In this document: piece after piece, positions 1-7,038 of the stretch
Position numbering within the stretch: the stretch's first letter is position 1
How the letters are laid out: each line of letters begins with the position of its first letter
Source of the DNA: Lachnospiraceae bacterium
GTDB taxonomy: Bacteria; Bacillota; Clostridia; Lachnospirales; Lachnospiraceae
DNA: 9,232 nucleotides
Direction of reading: 5' to 3'
Assembly: GCA_024699395.1 (NCBI GenBank)
Contig: JAILPU010000267.1
Coordinates: forward strand, 1 to 9,232
Position numbers and translations under genes: made by a program
Notes under the pieces: model-generated
Told to the model about the DNA's origin: nothing
Databases searched by the model: none
What the model saw: the letters and a program-made list of their open reading frames with translations, nothing else

Positions 1-22
1 TATCAGAGCTCGGATATTTTGT

Positions 23-117
23 TGTCAGTGGAGTTTGTGTATGGTCAGATGCTTCGTTAAAACCGGCAGATGACGAGGTCGTACTGTCAATGGATTTTGT
101 GTACTGACAGATACTGC
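23..117. repeat. Imperfect 33-bp direct repeat (23-55 and 85-117)
   Basis: Two segments, 23-55 and 85-117, agree at about 26 of 33 positions by eye. Both share the pattern TGTCA-TGGA-TTTGTGTA followed by CAGAT. The second copy also contains an inverted repeat, CTGTCA (84-89) and TGACAG (105-110), with a 15-nt spacer. From memory, the TGTCAAT(n)TTTTGTGTA pattern resembles terminal repeats of IS256-family insertion sequences, so this could be a decayed element end. An operator for the TetR-type regulator at 625-1209 is the other reasonable reading. No transposase is present and no convincing -35/-10 pair was found in 1-134. Confidence 0.4.
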
Positions 118-134
118 ATGTAAAAGGAAAAACC

Positions 135-602
135 ATGGAAGAAACAGGAAACAGAAAGCAAAAGGCCTTAGGGTACAGAAAGAGCGTCGACCCTCTGCTT
201 AAATATATTCCCTGGTTTGAAAGCCACAAGGGTGAGGATGCGGCGGTAATGTATGCGGGAAATGAGGAGAAAGATAAGATTTTCGGCTTCCCCGTTTATG
301 ACAGCACCATTATGGCTTTTGTGAAGAGCGCCTCTTTGGGGGATCTTATGGATAAGAATTACCCCTATATATATACCAGAAATCATATAAAGAGCAGGGA
401 GGATGAAAAAAGGCTTATCAGAGTAGCCGATATTGATTCCTTTGATATTTTGAAGGGAATCCTGTCCAAGTATGTTCTGGAGGGAATGAGAAAAGGGACA
501 GTGTGGAGTGTAGCTGTCAATGAGGGCATTTTTTTGAGTATTCTCCTGAAAATGAAGGAAATCCTTGATTTTTGGGATAAGCATGATTCCATGCTAACAT
601 AA
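135..602 (+). CDS. Conserved hypothetical protein, DUF6508-like
   Basis: This 155-residue protein has no signal peptide, no transmembrane segment and no catalytic motif I can identify. It is probably cytoplasmic. The second half is well ordered: a YPYIYTRN stretch around residue 76, a charged helix, then ADIDSFDILKGILSKYV, GTVWSVAVNEGIF and an amphipathic LKMKEILDFWDK end. From memory this architecture matches DUF6508 proteins, small uncharacterised proteins common in Firmicutes; I could not verify this. The ATG at 135 is supported by AAAAGGA at 122-128, six bases upstream. The gene ends 22 nt before the TetR-type gene and is probably co-transcribed with it. No function is proposed. Confidence 0.8.
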   Translation: MEETGNRKQKALGYRKSVDPLLKYIPWFESHKGEDAAVMYAGNEEKDKIFGFPVYDSTIMAFVKSASLGDLMDKNYPYIYTRNHIKSREDEKRLIRVADIDSFDILKGILSKYVLEGMRKGTVWSVAVNEGIFLSILLKMKEILDFWDKHDSMLT

Positions 603-624
603 TTAACGAGAAGGGTTTACTATT

Positions 625-1209
625 ATGGGTGACAAGTCGGTACAGAAAAAGAAGTATATCGTTGAGACGGCAAGGCAGGTTTTCGTGGAAAAAGGTTTCA
701 AGACCGTGACCATGAAGGATATAGTTGAAGCCTGCGGTATAAGCCGAGGAGGTCTTTATCTTTATTTTGAAAACACCGCGCAGATATTTGCGGCAGTGCT
801 CAAGATGGAGAGGGAAGAGAACGGTGATGTTTTCGCCGAAAGTATTAAAGAGGATGCCACAGCGGCGGATATTCTGATTCTTTTCTTAAAGGAACAGAAG
901 AAGGAGCTGGTGCGCAAGAAAAATACTCTTACCCAGGCCATATATGAATACTACTTTGAAAATAATCTTCCCAAGAAGGAAAATGTCTTAAAGAAACAGT
1001 TCGATTCAGCAGTGAAGATAATTGAACGTCTCATAGAGGCAGGGGTAGAGGCCGGCGAATTTGCCTGTGAGGATTTTGCGGGAACGGCCAGAAATATAAT
1101 GTACGTACTTGAAGGTCTTAAGATAGCTTCACAGACGATGGGAATCACAGCAGAAGCTGTGGACCGTGAAATAATGTATATTTTAAAGAGCCTTGGTGTG
1201 GAGGAGTAA
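625..1209 (+). CDS. TetR/AcrR-family transcriptional regulator
   Basis: This is a 194-residue regulator of normal length for the TetR family. The N-terminal DNA-binding domain spans about residues 8-58. It begins with a helix containing ARQVFVEKGF and continues with the helix-turn-helix at residues 29-48 (T-M-K-D-I-V-E-A-C-G-I-S-R-G-G-L-Y-L-Y-F), the classic TetR signature. The remaining all-helical region (about 60-194) is the ligand-binding and dimerisation domain, which is too variable to predict the ligand. GAGAAGGG at 608-615 lies nine bases before the ATG. Family members usually repress their own and adjacent genes. Candidates here are the small gene upstream and purL 61 nt downstream, but no convincing operator was located except possibly the inverted repeat at 84-110. 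The family assignment is secure; the target is unknown. Confidence 0.93.
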   Translation: MGDKSVQKKKYIVETARQVFVEKGFKTVTMKDIVEACGISRGGLYLYFENTAQIFAAVLKMEREENGDVFAESIKEDATAADILILFLKEQKKELVRKKNTLTQAIYEYYFENNLPKKENVLKKQFDSAVKIIERLIEAGVEAGEFACEDFAGTARNIMYVLEGLKIASQTMGITAEAVDREIMYILKSLGVEE

Positions 1210-1229
1210 TCCTTCACTCCGGGGTTTTT
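1203..1229 (+). terminator. Weak terminator-like hairpin after the TetR gene
   Basis: GGAGT (1203-1207) can pair with ACTCC (1216-1220) around an 8-nt loop. GGGG and then five T residues (1221-1229) follow. The stem has only five pairs, overlaps the stop codon of the TetR gene and is separated from the T-run by four G residues, so termination would be weak at best. If it works it partly separates the regulator from purL; otherwise the two are read together. Confidence 0.25.
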
Positions 1230-1270
1230 GATGTATTAAATAGAGAATGATTTGGAGGCTTTAGTTTTAT

Positions 1271-4200
1271 ATGGGTAACGTAAGACGTGTATATGTGGAA
1301 AAGAAGGCGCCTTATGCTGTAAAAGCAAGAGAATTGCACGATGACATTGAAAATTATCTGGGTATCAAAACCGATAATGTGAGAATGTTCATTCGCTACG
1401 ACGTGGAGGATATCTCCGACGAGACGTTTGAATTGGCATGCAGAACGGTTTTTTCCGAACCCCCTGTAGATGATATATATTTGGAGAAACTTGAGATAGG
1501 CGATGACGCAGCAGGTTTTTCCGTGGAATATCTTCCCGGACAGTTCGACCAGAGAGCCGATTCGGCTATGCAGTGTATCCGTTTCCTCAATGAAAACGAG
1601 AACTGTGTTGTAAAGACGGCTGTAACCTACGTATTTGAAGGGAATGTTTCCAAGGAAGATGTGGAGGCCATAAAGGCTTACTGCATTAACCCCGTGGATT
1701 CAAGAGAAGCTAAAAAGGATAAGCCCGATACACTTATCACTAAGTTTGAAGAGCCCGATGACGTGAAAGTCTTCGATGGTTTCTGCGATATGAAGGACAA
1801 TGAATTAAGAGACCTTTATGACTCTTTAATGCTTGCTATGACCTACAAAGACTTTATTCATATCAGAAACTATTACAGGGACGAGGAAAAGCGCGATCCC
1901 AATATGACCGAGATCAGAGTACTTGATACATATTGGTCGGATCACTGCAGACATACCACCTTCTCCACAGAGTTAAAGAACGTAACCTTTAAAGAAGGTT
2001 ATTATAAAACACCTATCGAGACCAGCTATTTAAGCTATCTCGACACAAGAAGCGAACTCTTTAAGGACAGAGACGATAAATTCGTATGCCTTATGGATCT
2101 TGCTCTTATTGCAATGCGCAAGCTTAAAAAGGACGGAAAACTTGAGGACATGGAGAAGTCGGATGAAATCAACGCCTGCTCCATAGTGGTTCCCGTGGTT
2201 CTTGATTACGGTGATTACAAAGAAGAAGAGGAATGGCTTGTGTTCTTTAAAAACGAGACACACAACCATCCCACAGAGATAGAGCCCTTCGGTGGAGCCG
2301 CAACCTGTCTCGGAGGCGCCATCAGAGATCCCCTTTCGGGAAGAGGATATGTATATCAGGCAATGCGCGTTACCGGCGCTGCGGATCCCAGAATCCCCAT
2401 TAAGGATACCCTTAAGGGAAAACTTCCCCAGAAGAAGATTGTAAAGGGTGCTGCGGGAGGATATTCTTCCTACGGAAACCAGATAGGTCTTGCAACAGGC
2501 CTTGTAAAGGAAATTTACCACCCTGATTATGTGGCTAAGAGAATGGAAATCGGTGCCGTTATGGGTGCCGCTCCCAGAAAGAGTGTTATAAGAGAAAATT
2601 CCGATCCCGGAGATATCATTATACTTCTTGGCGGAAGAACCGGCCGTGACGGATGCGGTGGAGCAACGGGAGCCAGCAAGGTTCATACCGAGGAGTCCAT
2701 CAATGAGTGCGGCGCAGAGGTACAGAAGGGAAATGCTCCCACCGAGCGTAAGATACAGCGTCTCTTCAGACGTCCCGAGGTTAGTTCCCTCATCAAGAAG
2801 TGTAACGACTTCGGTGCCGGCGGAGTGTCTGTAGCCATAGGTGAATTGGCAGACGGTCTTGTGGTGGATCTTGATCTTGTACCCAAGAAATATGCGGGTC
2901 TCGACGGAACAGAACTTGCCATCTCCGAATCTCAGGAGAGAATGGCCGTTGTAGTAGCCCCCGAAAACAAGGATGAATTCCTTTCCTATGCGGCAGAAGA
3001 AAATCTTGAGGCAACAGTTGTAGCAACTGTTACCAAAGAGAAGCGTCTTGTGTTAAAATGGAGAGGAAAGGATATAGTAAATCTTTCAAGGGCATTTTTG
3101 GATACCAACGGAGCTCATCAGGAGACCGATGTATGCGTGGATATCCCCGAGAAAGAGGATGATTACTTTGAAAAATATGCCGTAAGCGGTGTTGAGGACG
3201 CCGTAGAGGCTGAGGATTTCAAGAAAGCTTTGACATTAAGCTTACAGGATCTTAACGTATGTTCCCAGAAGGGTCTTGTTGAGATGTTTGATGCTTCCAT
3301 CGGCGCGGGAAGTGTGCTTATGCCCTACGGTGGTAAATATCAGCAGACAGAGACTCAGGCTATGGTTGCCAAGCTTCCTGTGCTTGACGCTTCCTGCGAT
3401 ACCGTAACCATGATGAGCTACGGCTTCGACCCTTACCTCTCAAGCTGGAGCCCTTACCACGGAGCAATTTACGCTGTTGTGGAATCCATGTCCAAGATTG
3501 TGACTTCCGGCGGAGATGCATCACGCATCAGATTTACCTTCCAGGAATACTTTAAGAGAATGACTCAGGATCCCGAGAGATGGAGCCAGCCTTTCGCAGC
3601 TCTTCTTGGTGCCTACGATGCTCAGATTGGTTTCGGACTTCCTTCCATCGGAGGAAAGGACAGTATGTCCGGTACCTTTAACGATATAGACGTTCCTCCC
3701 ACACTTGTTTCCTTTGCTGTGGATACCGGAAGTGTGAAGAATGTTATATCACCTGAATTAAAGAAAGCCGGCAACAAGCTTGTTCTCTTTACCATCCCCA
3801 AGGATGAGTACGAGATACCCATGTATGCTGAGGTTATAAAGACTTACGATCTTATTCACAATCTTATTAAAGAGGGTAAGATAAGATCCGCTTACACCGT
3901 GGATTCCAAGGGTGTGCTCACAGCTCTTTCCAAGATGGCCTTCGGAAACAGACTTGGAGTTAAGATTGACGAAGAGGTTCAGTTAAGAAATCTTTTCGCC
4001 AACGGAATCGGCGATATCGTATGTGAAGTTGAAGGCGACTTCGATCTTAACGAGCTTGATGTGGATTATGTTTCTCTCGGTGAGGTTACCGAGGAACCTG
4101 TTATTGCAAAGGGCAGTGACAAGATTTCGCTTGATGAGGCCTATGAGATTTACTCCAAACCCTTATCAAAGGTATATCCTCAGGTTTCATGCGAAGATAA

Positions 4201-5062
4201 GACCAAACTGGATATCCCTCTTTACAAAGCTTCGGATATCTATGTATGTAAAAATAAGATTGCAAAACCCACTGTATTTATTCCCGTATTCCCCGGTACC
4301 AACTGTGAGTACGATTCGGCTCAGGCCTTTAAGAGAGCCGGTGCCAATGTGGTGACAAAGGTATTTAAGAACCTTACCGCCGAAGATATACGTGACAGTG
4401 TGGCAGAGTATGAGAAAGCAATCGCAAATGCTCAGATTATAATGTTCCCCGGTGGATTCTCAGCGGGTGACGAGCCTGACGGAAGCGCCAAGTTCTTCGC
4501 CACAGCTTTCAGAAATGAAAAGCTTAAGGAGGCGGTTGAAGATCTTCTCAATAAGAGAGACGGACTTATCCTGGGTATCTGTAACGGCTTCCAGGCTCTT
4601 ATCAAACTGGGACTTGTGCCCGAAGGAAAGATTGTGGGTCAGGACGAGAATTCACCCACACTTACATTCAATACCATCAACAGACATATCTCCAAGATGG
4701 TATACACCAAGGTTGTTTCCAATAAGTCCCCCTGGCTTATGCAGGCGGAATTGGGAGGCACCTACTGCAATCCCGCTTCACACGGTGAGGGTCGTTTCGT
4801 AGCGGGAAAAGAGTGCATAGAAAAGCTGTTTAAGAACGGTCAGGTTGCAACTCTTTATTCGGACATGGACGGAAATGTTTCCATGGATGAGATTTACAAT
4901 GTTAACGGTTCCTACAGTTCAATAGAGGGTATCACCTCCGCAGACGGAAGAGTTCTTGGTAAGATGGCTCATTCCGAGAGAAGAGGGGACGGAGTGGCTC
5001 TCAATATTTACGGACAGCAGGATATCAAGATATTTGAATCGGGAGTATCATATTTTAAATAA
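1271..5062 (+). CDS. purL: Phosphoribosylformylglycinamidine synthase, single-chain
   Basis: The enzyme catalyses the ATP- and glutamine-dependent conversion of FGAR to FGAM, the fourth step of de novo purine synthesis, in the cytoplasm. At 1263 residues it is the full-length single-chain form seen in Clostridia and proteobacteria, not the split PurS/PurQ/PurL set of Bacillus. Domains in order are a PurS-like N-terminal domain (about 1-150), a linker, two AIRS-type synthase halves (about 210-980) and a glutamine amidotransferase (about 1000-1263). Visible motifs are YWSDHCRHTTF at 221-231, KNETHNHP at 327-334, GGKDSMSG at 794-801, PGTNCE at 1008-1013 and PGGFSAGDE at 1060-1068. The amidotransferase catalytic residues are Cys1104 (in GICNGF), His1234 and Glu1236 (in HSE). 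The protein appears intact and active. GGAGG at 1254-1258 is the ribosome site; its 12-nt spacing is long, but an in-frame stop at 1262 rules out an earlier start. No other pur gene is in the window. Confidence 0.98.
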   Translation: MGNVRRVYVEKKAPYAVKARELHDDIENYLGIKTDNVRMFIRYDVEDISDETFELACRTVFSEPPVDDIYLEKLEIGDDAAGFSVEYLPGQFDQRADSAMQCIRFLNENENCVVKTAVTYVFEGNVSKEDVEAIKAYCINPVDSREAKKDKPDTLITKFEEPDDVKVFDGFCDMKDNELRDLYDSLMLAMTYKDFIHIRNYYRDEEKRDPNMTEIRVLDTYWSDHCRHTTFSTELKNVTFKEGYYKTPIETSYLSYLDTRSELFKDRDDKFVCLMDLALIAMRKLKKDGKLEDMEKSDEINACSIVVPVVLDYGDYKEEEEWLVFFKNETHNHPTEIEPFGGAATCLGGAIRDPLSGRGYVYQAMRVTGAADPRIPIKDTLKGKLPQKKIVKGAAGGYSSYGNQIGLATGLVKEIYHPDYVAKRMEIGAVMGAAPRKSVIRENSDPGDIIILLGGRTGRDGCGGATGASKVHTEESINECGAEVQKGNAPTERKIQRLFRRPEVSSLIKKCNDFGAGGVSVAIGELADGLVVDLDLVPKKYAGLDGTELAISESQERMAVVVAPENKDEFLSYAAEENLEATVVATVTKEKRLVLKWRGKDIVNLSRAFLDTNGAHQETDVCVDIPEKEDDYFEKYAVSGVEDAVEAEDFKKALTLSLQDLNVCSQKGLVEMFDASIGAGSVLMPYGGKYQQTETQAMVAKLPVLDASCDTVTMMSYGFDPYLSSWSPYHGAIYAVVESMSKIVTSGGDASRIRFTFQEYFKRMTQDPERWSQPFAALLGAYDAQIGFGLPSIGGKDSMSGTFNDIDVPPTLVSFAVDTGSVKNVISPELKKAGNKLVLFTIPKDEYEIPMYAEVIKTYDLIHNLIKEGKIRSAYTVDSKGVLTALSKMAFGNRLGVKIDEEVQLRNLFANGIGDIVCEVEGDFDLNELDVDYVSLGEVTEEPVIAKGSDKISLDEAYEIYSKPLSKVYPQVSCEDKTKLDIPLYKASDIYVCKNKIAKPTVFIPVFPGTNCEYDSAQAFKRAGANVVTKVFKNLTAEDIRDSVAEYEKAIANAQIIMFPGGFSAGDEPDGSAKFFATAFRNEKLKEAVEDLLNKRDGLILGICNGFQALIKLGLVPEGKIVGQDENSPTLTFNTINRHISKMVYTKVVSNKSPWLMQAELGGTYCNPASHGEGRFVAGKECIEKLFKNGQVATLYSDMDGNVSMDEIYNVNGSYSSIEGITSADGRVLGKMAHSERRGDGVALNIYGQQDIKIFESGVSYFK

Positions 5063-5099
5063 AATAAGCGGGTAGTAAATTTGAAAGGAGAGACAGCCT

Positions 5100-6332
5100 A
5101 TGCTAATGACATTGATTCCTTTGTTCGACGAAGAAATGAAGGTTAAGGCTTATTCGGTGTTCGCTCAGAAGAATAATTATCTTCTCAATCCCATGATGAT
5201 GGGAACGGCCAGATTTGACGGCGCCACCAGTATTCAGGGGCTGGAAGTAATCCAGGCCATGGGTATAGAGACCATATCCGACGATGTGGATATTTTCGTG
5301 CCCATAAGCAATATCAATGTTTTTACGGATGTGGACAGTCAGTGCGGTGACATACCTCATAACAGAATCGTATTTCTCATAGACAATACGATACCTCCCA
5401 TAGATATGTATATATCCAGGCTGGAAGATCTTAAGAAGAGGGGATTCGGTCTTGCCATAAGAAAGCTGGCGGTTTCCGAATTTGAAAGCTACAAGGCTGT
5501 GCTTCAGTTGATGGATTATGTATTCCTCAACAATAAAAAGGTGGCCATCGACAAAGCAAAGATTTATTTTTCCAAGCTTTATCCCCATATAAAGCTTTGC
5601 GCAGGAAACATCGAAACTGCCGAAATCTTTGAACAATTGAAGAAGGGCGGCGGCTACCAGTTCTACGAAGGAGTATTTTACAGAACGCCTCTCACCAAGG
5701 GTGAAAAAGAGGTGGCTCCCCTTAAAGTTAACTACATAAAACTTCTGAATATAGTAAACAGCGAGAATTTTGAGCTCTCCGAAGCAGCGGATACCATAGG
5801 ACGAGATACGGCTCTTACCATTTCACTTTTGCGTATGGTTAACAATATGACTGTTAATTCCGGTATCACCACAATCCGCCATGCTGCGGCAATGCTGGGA
5901 CAGAGAGAACTCAAAAAGTGGATTAATACCGCGGTTGTTAACGCCCTCTGTGCCGATAAGGCCAATGAGGTTACTAGGTTGTCGCTTCTCAGAGCCAAAT
6001 TTGCCGAGAATCTGGCACCTGCATTTGAGATGGCAGCATTAAAGGACGAATTGTTCCTTATGGGTCTTTTCTCGGTGCTTGACGTAATACTTGACAGAAG
6101 CATGGAAGAAGCTTTGAACATGATGACGGTGGTGGACGATATAAAGAAGGCCCTTGTTGACAGAACCGGTAAACTTGTCAAAGTATATGATTTCATGATC
6201 CAGTATGAGGAGGCCAATTGGCCTGAGATTTCAAGACAGATGATAATCGAAAATCTCGATGACGGTGTAATAACCGGCGCATATATGGATGCGCTTGAGT
6301 GGTACAAAAACGTTATGACAGGTAAAAACTGA
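5100..6332 (+). CDS. Degenerate EAL plus HDOD signalling protein (YuxH-like)
   Basis: This 410-residue cytoplasmic protein has two parts. Residues 1-200 resemble an EAL domain of the YuxH type, beginning IPLFDEEMKVKAY, but the catalytic signature is gone. Where active EAL proteins have a metal-binding glutamate there is FLIDNT (92-97), and where they have a DD pair the protein reads GLAIRKL (117-123). Residues about 205-400 form an HDOD domain (L208 K V N Y onward, with the conserved LLRMVNN, IRHAAAMLG and ELKKW segments). HDOD domains are non-enzymatic relatives of HD phosphohydrolases. The protein is therefore probably a regulatory or scaffolding protein and not a cyclic-di-GMP phosphodiesterase; its ligand is unknown. 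AAAGGAGAG at 5084-5092 supports ATG 5100, with ATG 5106 as an alternative. It begins 37 nt after purL with no terminator between them, so the two are probably co-transcribed. Confidence 0.88.
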   Translation: MLMTLIPLFDEEMKVKAYSVFAQKNNYLLNPMMMGTARFDGATSIQGLEVIQAMGIETISDDVDIFVPISNINVFTDVDSQCGDIPHNRIVFLIDNTIPPIDMYISRLEDLKKRGFGLAIRKLAVSEFESYKAVLQLMDYVFLNNKKVAIDKAKIYFSKLYPHIKLCAGNIETAEIFEQLKKGGGYQFYEGVFYRTPLTKGEKEVAPLKVNYIKLLNIVNSENFELSEAADTIGRDTALTISLLRMVNNMTVNSGITTIRHAAAMLGQRELKKWINTAVVNALCADKANEVTRLSLLRAKFAENLAPAFEMAALKDELFLMGLFSVLDVILDRSMEEALNMMTVVDDIKKALVDRTGKLVKVYDFMIQYEEANWPEISRQMIIENLDDGVITGAYMDALEWYKNVMTGKN

Positions 6333-6338
6333 TAAAAG

Positions 6339-6365
6339 AAAAGGGGCCCGGACGGGCCCTTTTTT
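6339..6365 (+). terminator. Strong rho-independent terminator
   Basis: GGGCCC (6344-6349) pairs with GGGCCC (6354-6359) around a GGAC loop. AAAA (6339-6342) extends the stem against the T-run after one bulged G, and six T residues follow (6360-6365). It starts six bases after the EAL-HDOD gene stop codon and should end the purL transcript. Its T-run lies only 10 nt before the queH start, so it also sits in the queH leader. Confidence 0.88.
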
Positions 6366-6378
6366 GGAGAGTGGGATG
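6366..6378 (+). promoter_or_regulatory. queH ribosome binding site and start choice
   Basis: GGAG (6366-6369) lies six bases before ATG 6376, a normal distance. A longer frame could begin at TTG 6364, but that codon lies inside the terminator T-run and would leave no ribosome site, so ATG 6376 is preferred. Confidence 0.75.
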
Positions 6379-7038
6379 AATACGGTTAATTATCATAATG
6401 AATTACTCAAGATTATAGATAAGGTGGAGGAAACTGCTGAGAGGGAGCACAAGCCGGCTAAACTTTTGCTCCACAGCTGTTGTGCCCCATGTTCCAGCTA
6501 TTGTCTGGAACTTTTATGCAGCCATTTTGAAACTACGGTTTTTTATTACAATCCCAATATTACCGATGCCTATGAATATCTTTTGAGGATGGAGGAGCAA
6601 AAGAGGCTTATTGCCTGCTTTAACGCCGAAAGAAGAGGTTATCATATACACATAAAGGAGGGGGATTACAATCCCTTAACTTTTTTAAAGATGTGCAACG
6701 GATATGAAAAATGTCCCGAGGGTGGAGACAGGTGCTTTAAGTGCTACAGGCTTCGCCTTGAAAAAACTGCGGCCACAGCCAAAAAGGAAGGCTTTGATTA
6801 TTTCGGTACCACCCTTACCATCAGTCCCCTTAAGAACGCCGCCAAGATTAACGAAATCGGAAGCGAGTTGGCTGCTGAATATAAAGTTAACTGGCTTTAC
6901 AGTGATTTTAAAAAGAATGAAGGATTTAAGAGATCCATAGAGCTCTCCAAGGAATACAATCTGTACAGGCAGAATTTCTGTGGCTGTATTTATTCTCAAA
7001 ATAAAGAGAGCAAAAACGATAACGGAGGAACAGAGTGA
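6376..7038 (+). CDS. queH: Epoxyqueuosine reductase QueH
   Basis: QueH carries out the last step of queuosine synthesis: it reduces epoxyqueuosine to queuosine at the wobble base of tRNAs for Asp, Asn, His and Tyr. It is the cobalamin-independent replacement for QueG (formerly DUF208). The 220-residue protein has the family cysteine pattern: HSCCAPCSS with Cys35, Cys36 and Cys39; CFKCYRLRLEKTA with Cys120 and Cys123; and FCGC with Cys202 and Cys204 near the end. In the family such cysteines hold an iron-sulfur cluster and a second metal. YYNPNI (about residues 56-61) and the FGTTLTISP stretch are also typical. No transmembrane segment is seen. The stop codon overlaps the argS start, so the two are probably translationally coupled and both act on tRNA. 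No promoter of its own was seen; transcription may come from readthrough of the terminator just upstream or from a promoter inside the preceding gene. Confidence 0.95.
   Translation: MNTVNYHNELLKIIDKVEETAEREHKPAKLLLHSCCAPCSSYCLELLCSHFETTVFYYNPNITDAYEYLLRMEEQKRLIACFNAERRGYHIHIKEGDYNPLTFLKMCNGYEKCPEGGDRCFKCYRLRLEKTAATAKKEGFDYFGTTLTISPLKNAAKINEIGSELAAEYKVNWLYSDFKKNEGFKRSIELSKEYNLYRQNFCGCIYSQNKESKNDNGGTE
7024..7037 (+). promoter_or_regulatory. argS ribosome binding site with GTG start
   Basis: GGAGGA (7024-7029), inside the end of queH, lies five bases before GTG 7035. The GTGA at 7035-7038 contains both the argS start and the queH stop, a typical coupling arrangement. The encoded N-terminus, MKSLVEIL, fits the beginning of the ArgRS family, which supports this start. 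Confidence 0.85.

Noticed and set aside
1210..1270. Purine riboswitch upstream of purL
   Set aside because: The gap is 61 nt, and no purine aptamer core or paired loop elements are visible.
2030..2686. 218-residue minus-strand open frame inside purL
   Set aside because: It lies wholly within a clearly coding purL region, its product resembles no family, and it has no visible ribosome site. It is a shadow frame.
6364..6375. Earlier TTG start for queH
   Set aside because: The codon lies in the terminator T-run and has no upstream ribosome site, while ATG 6376 has GGAG at a proper distance.
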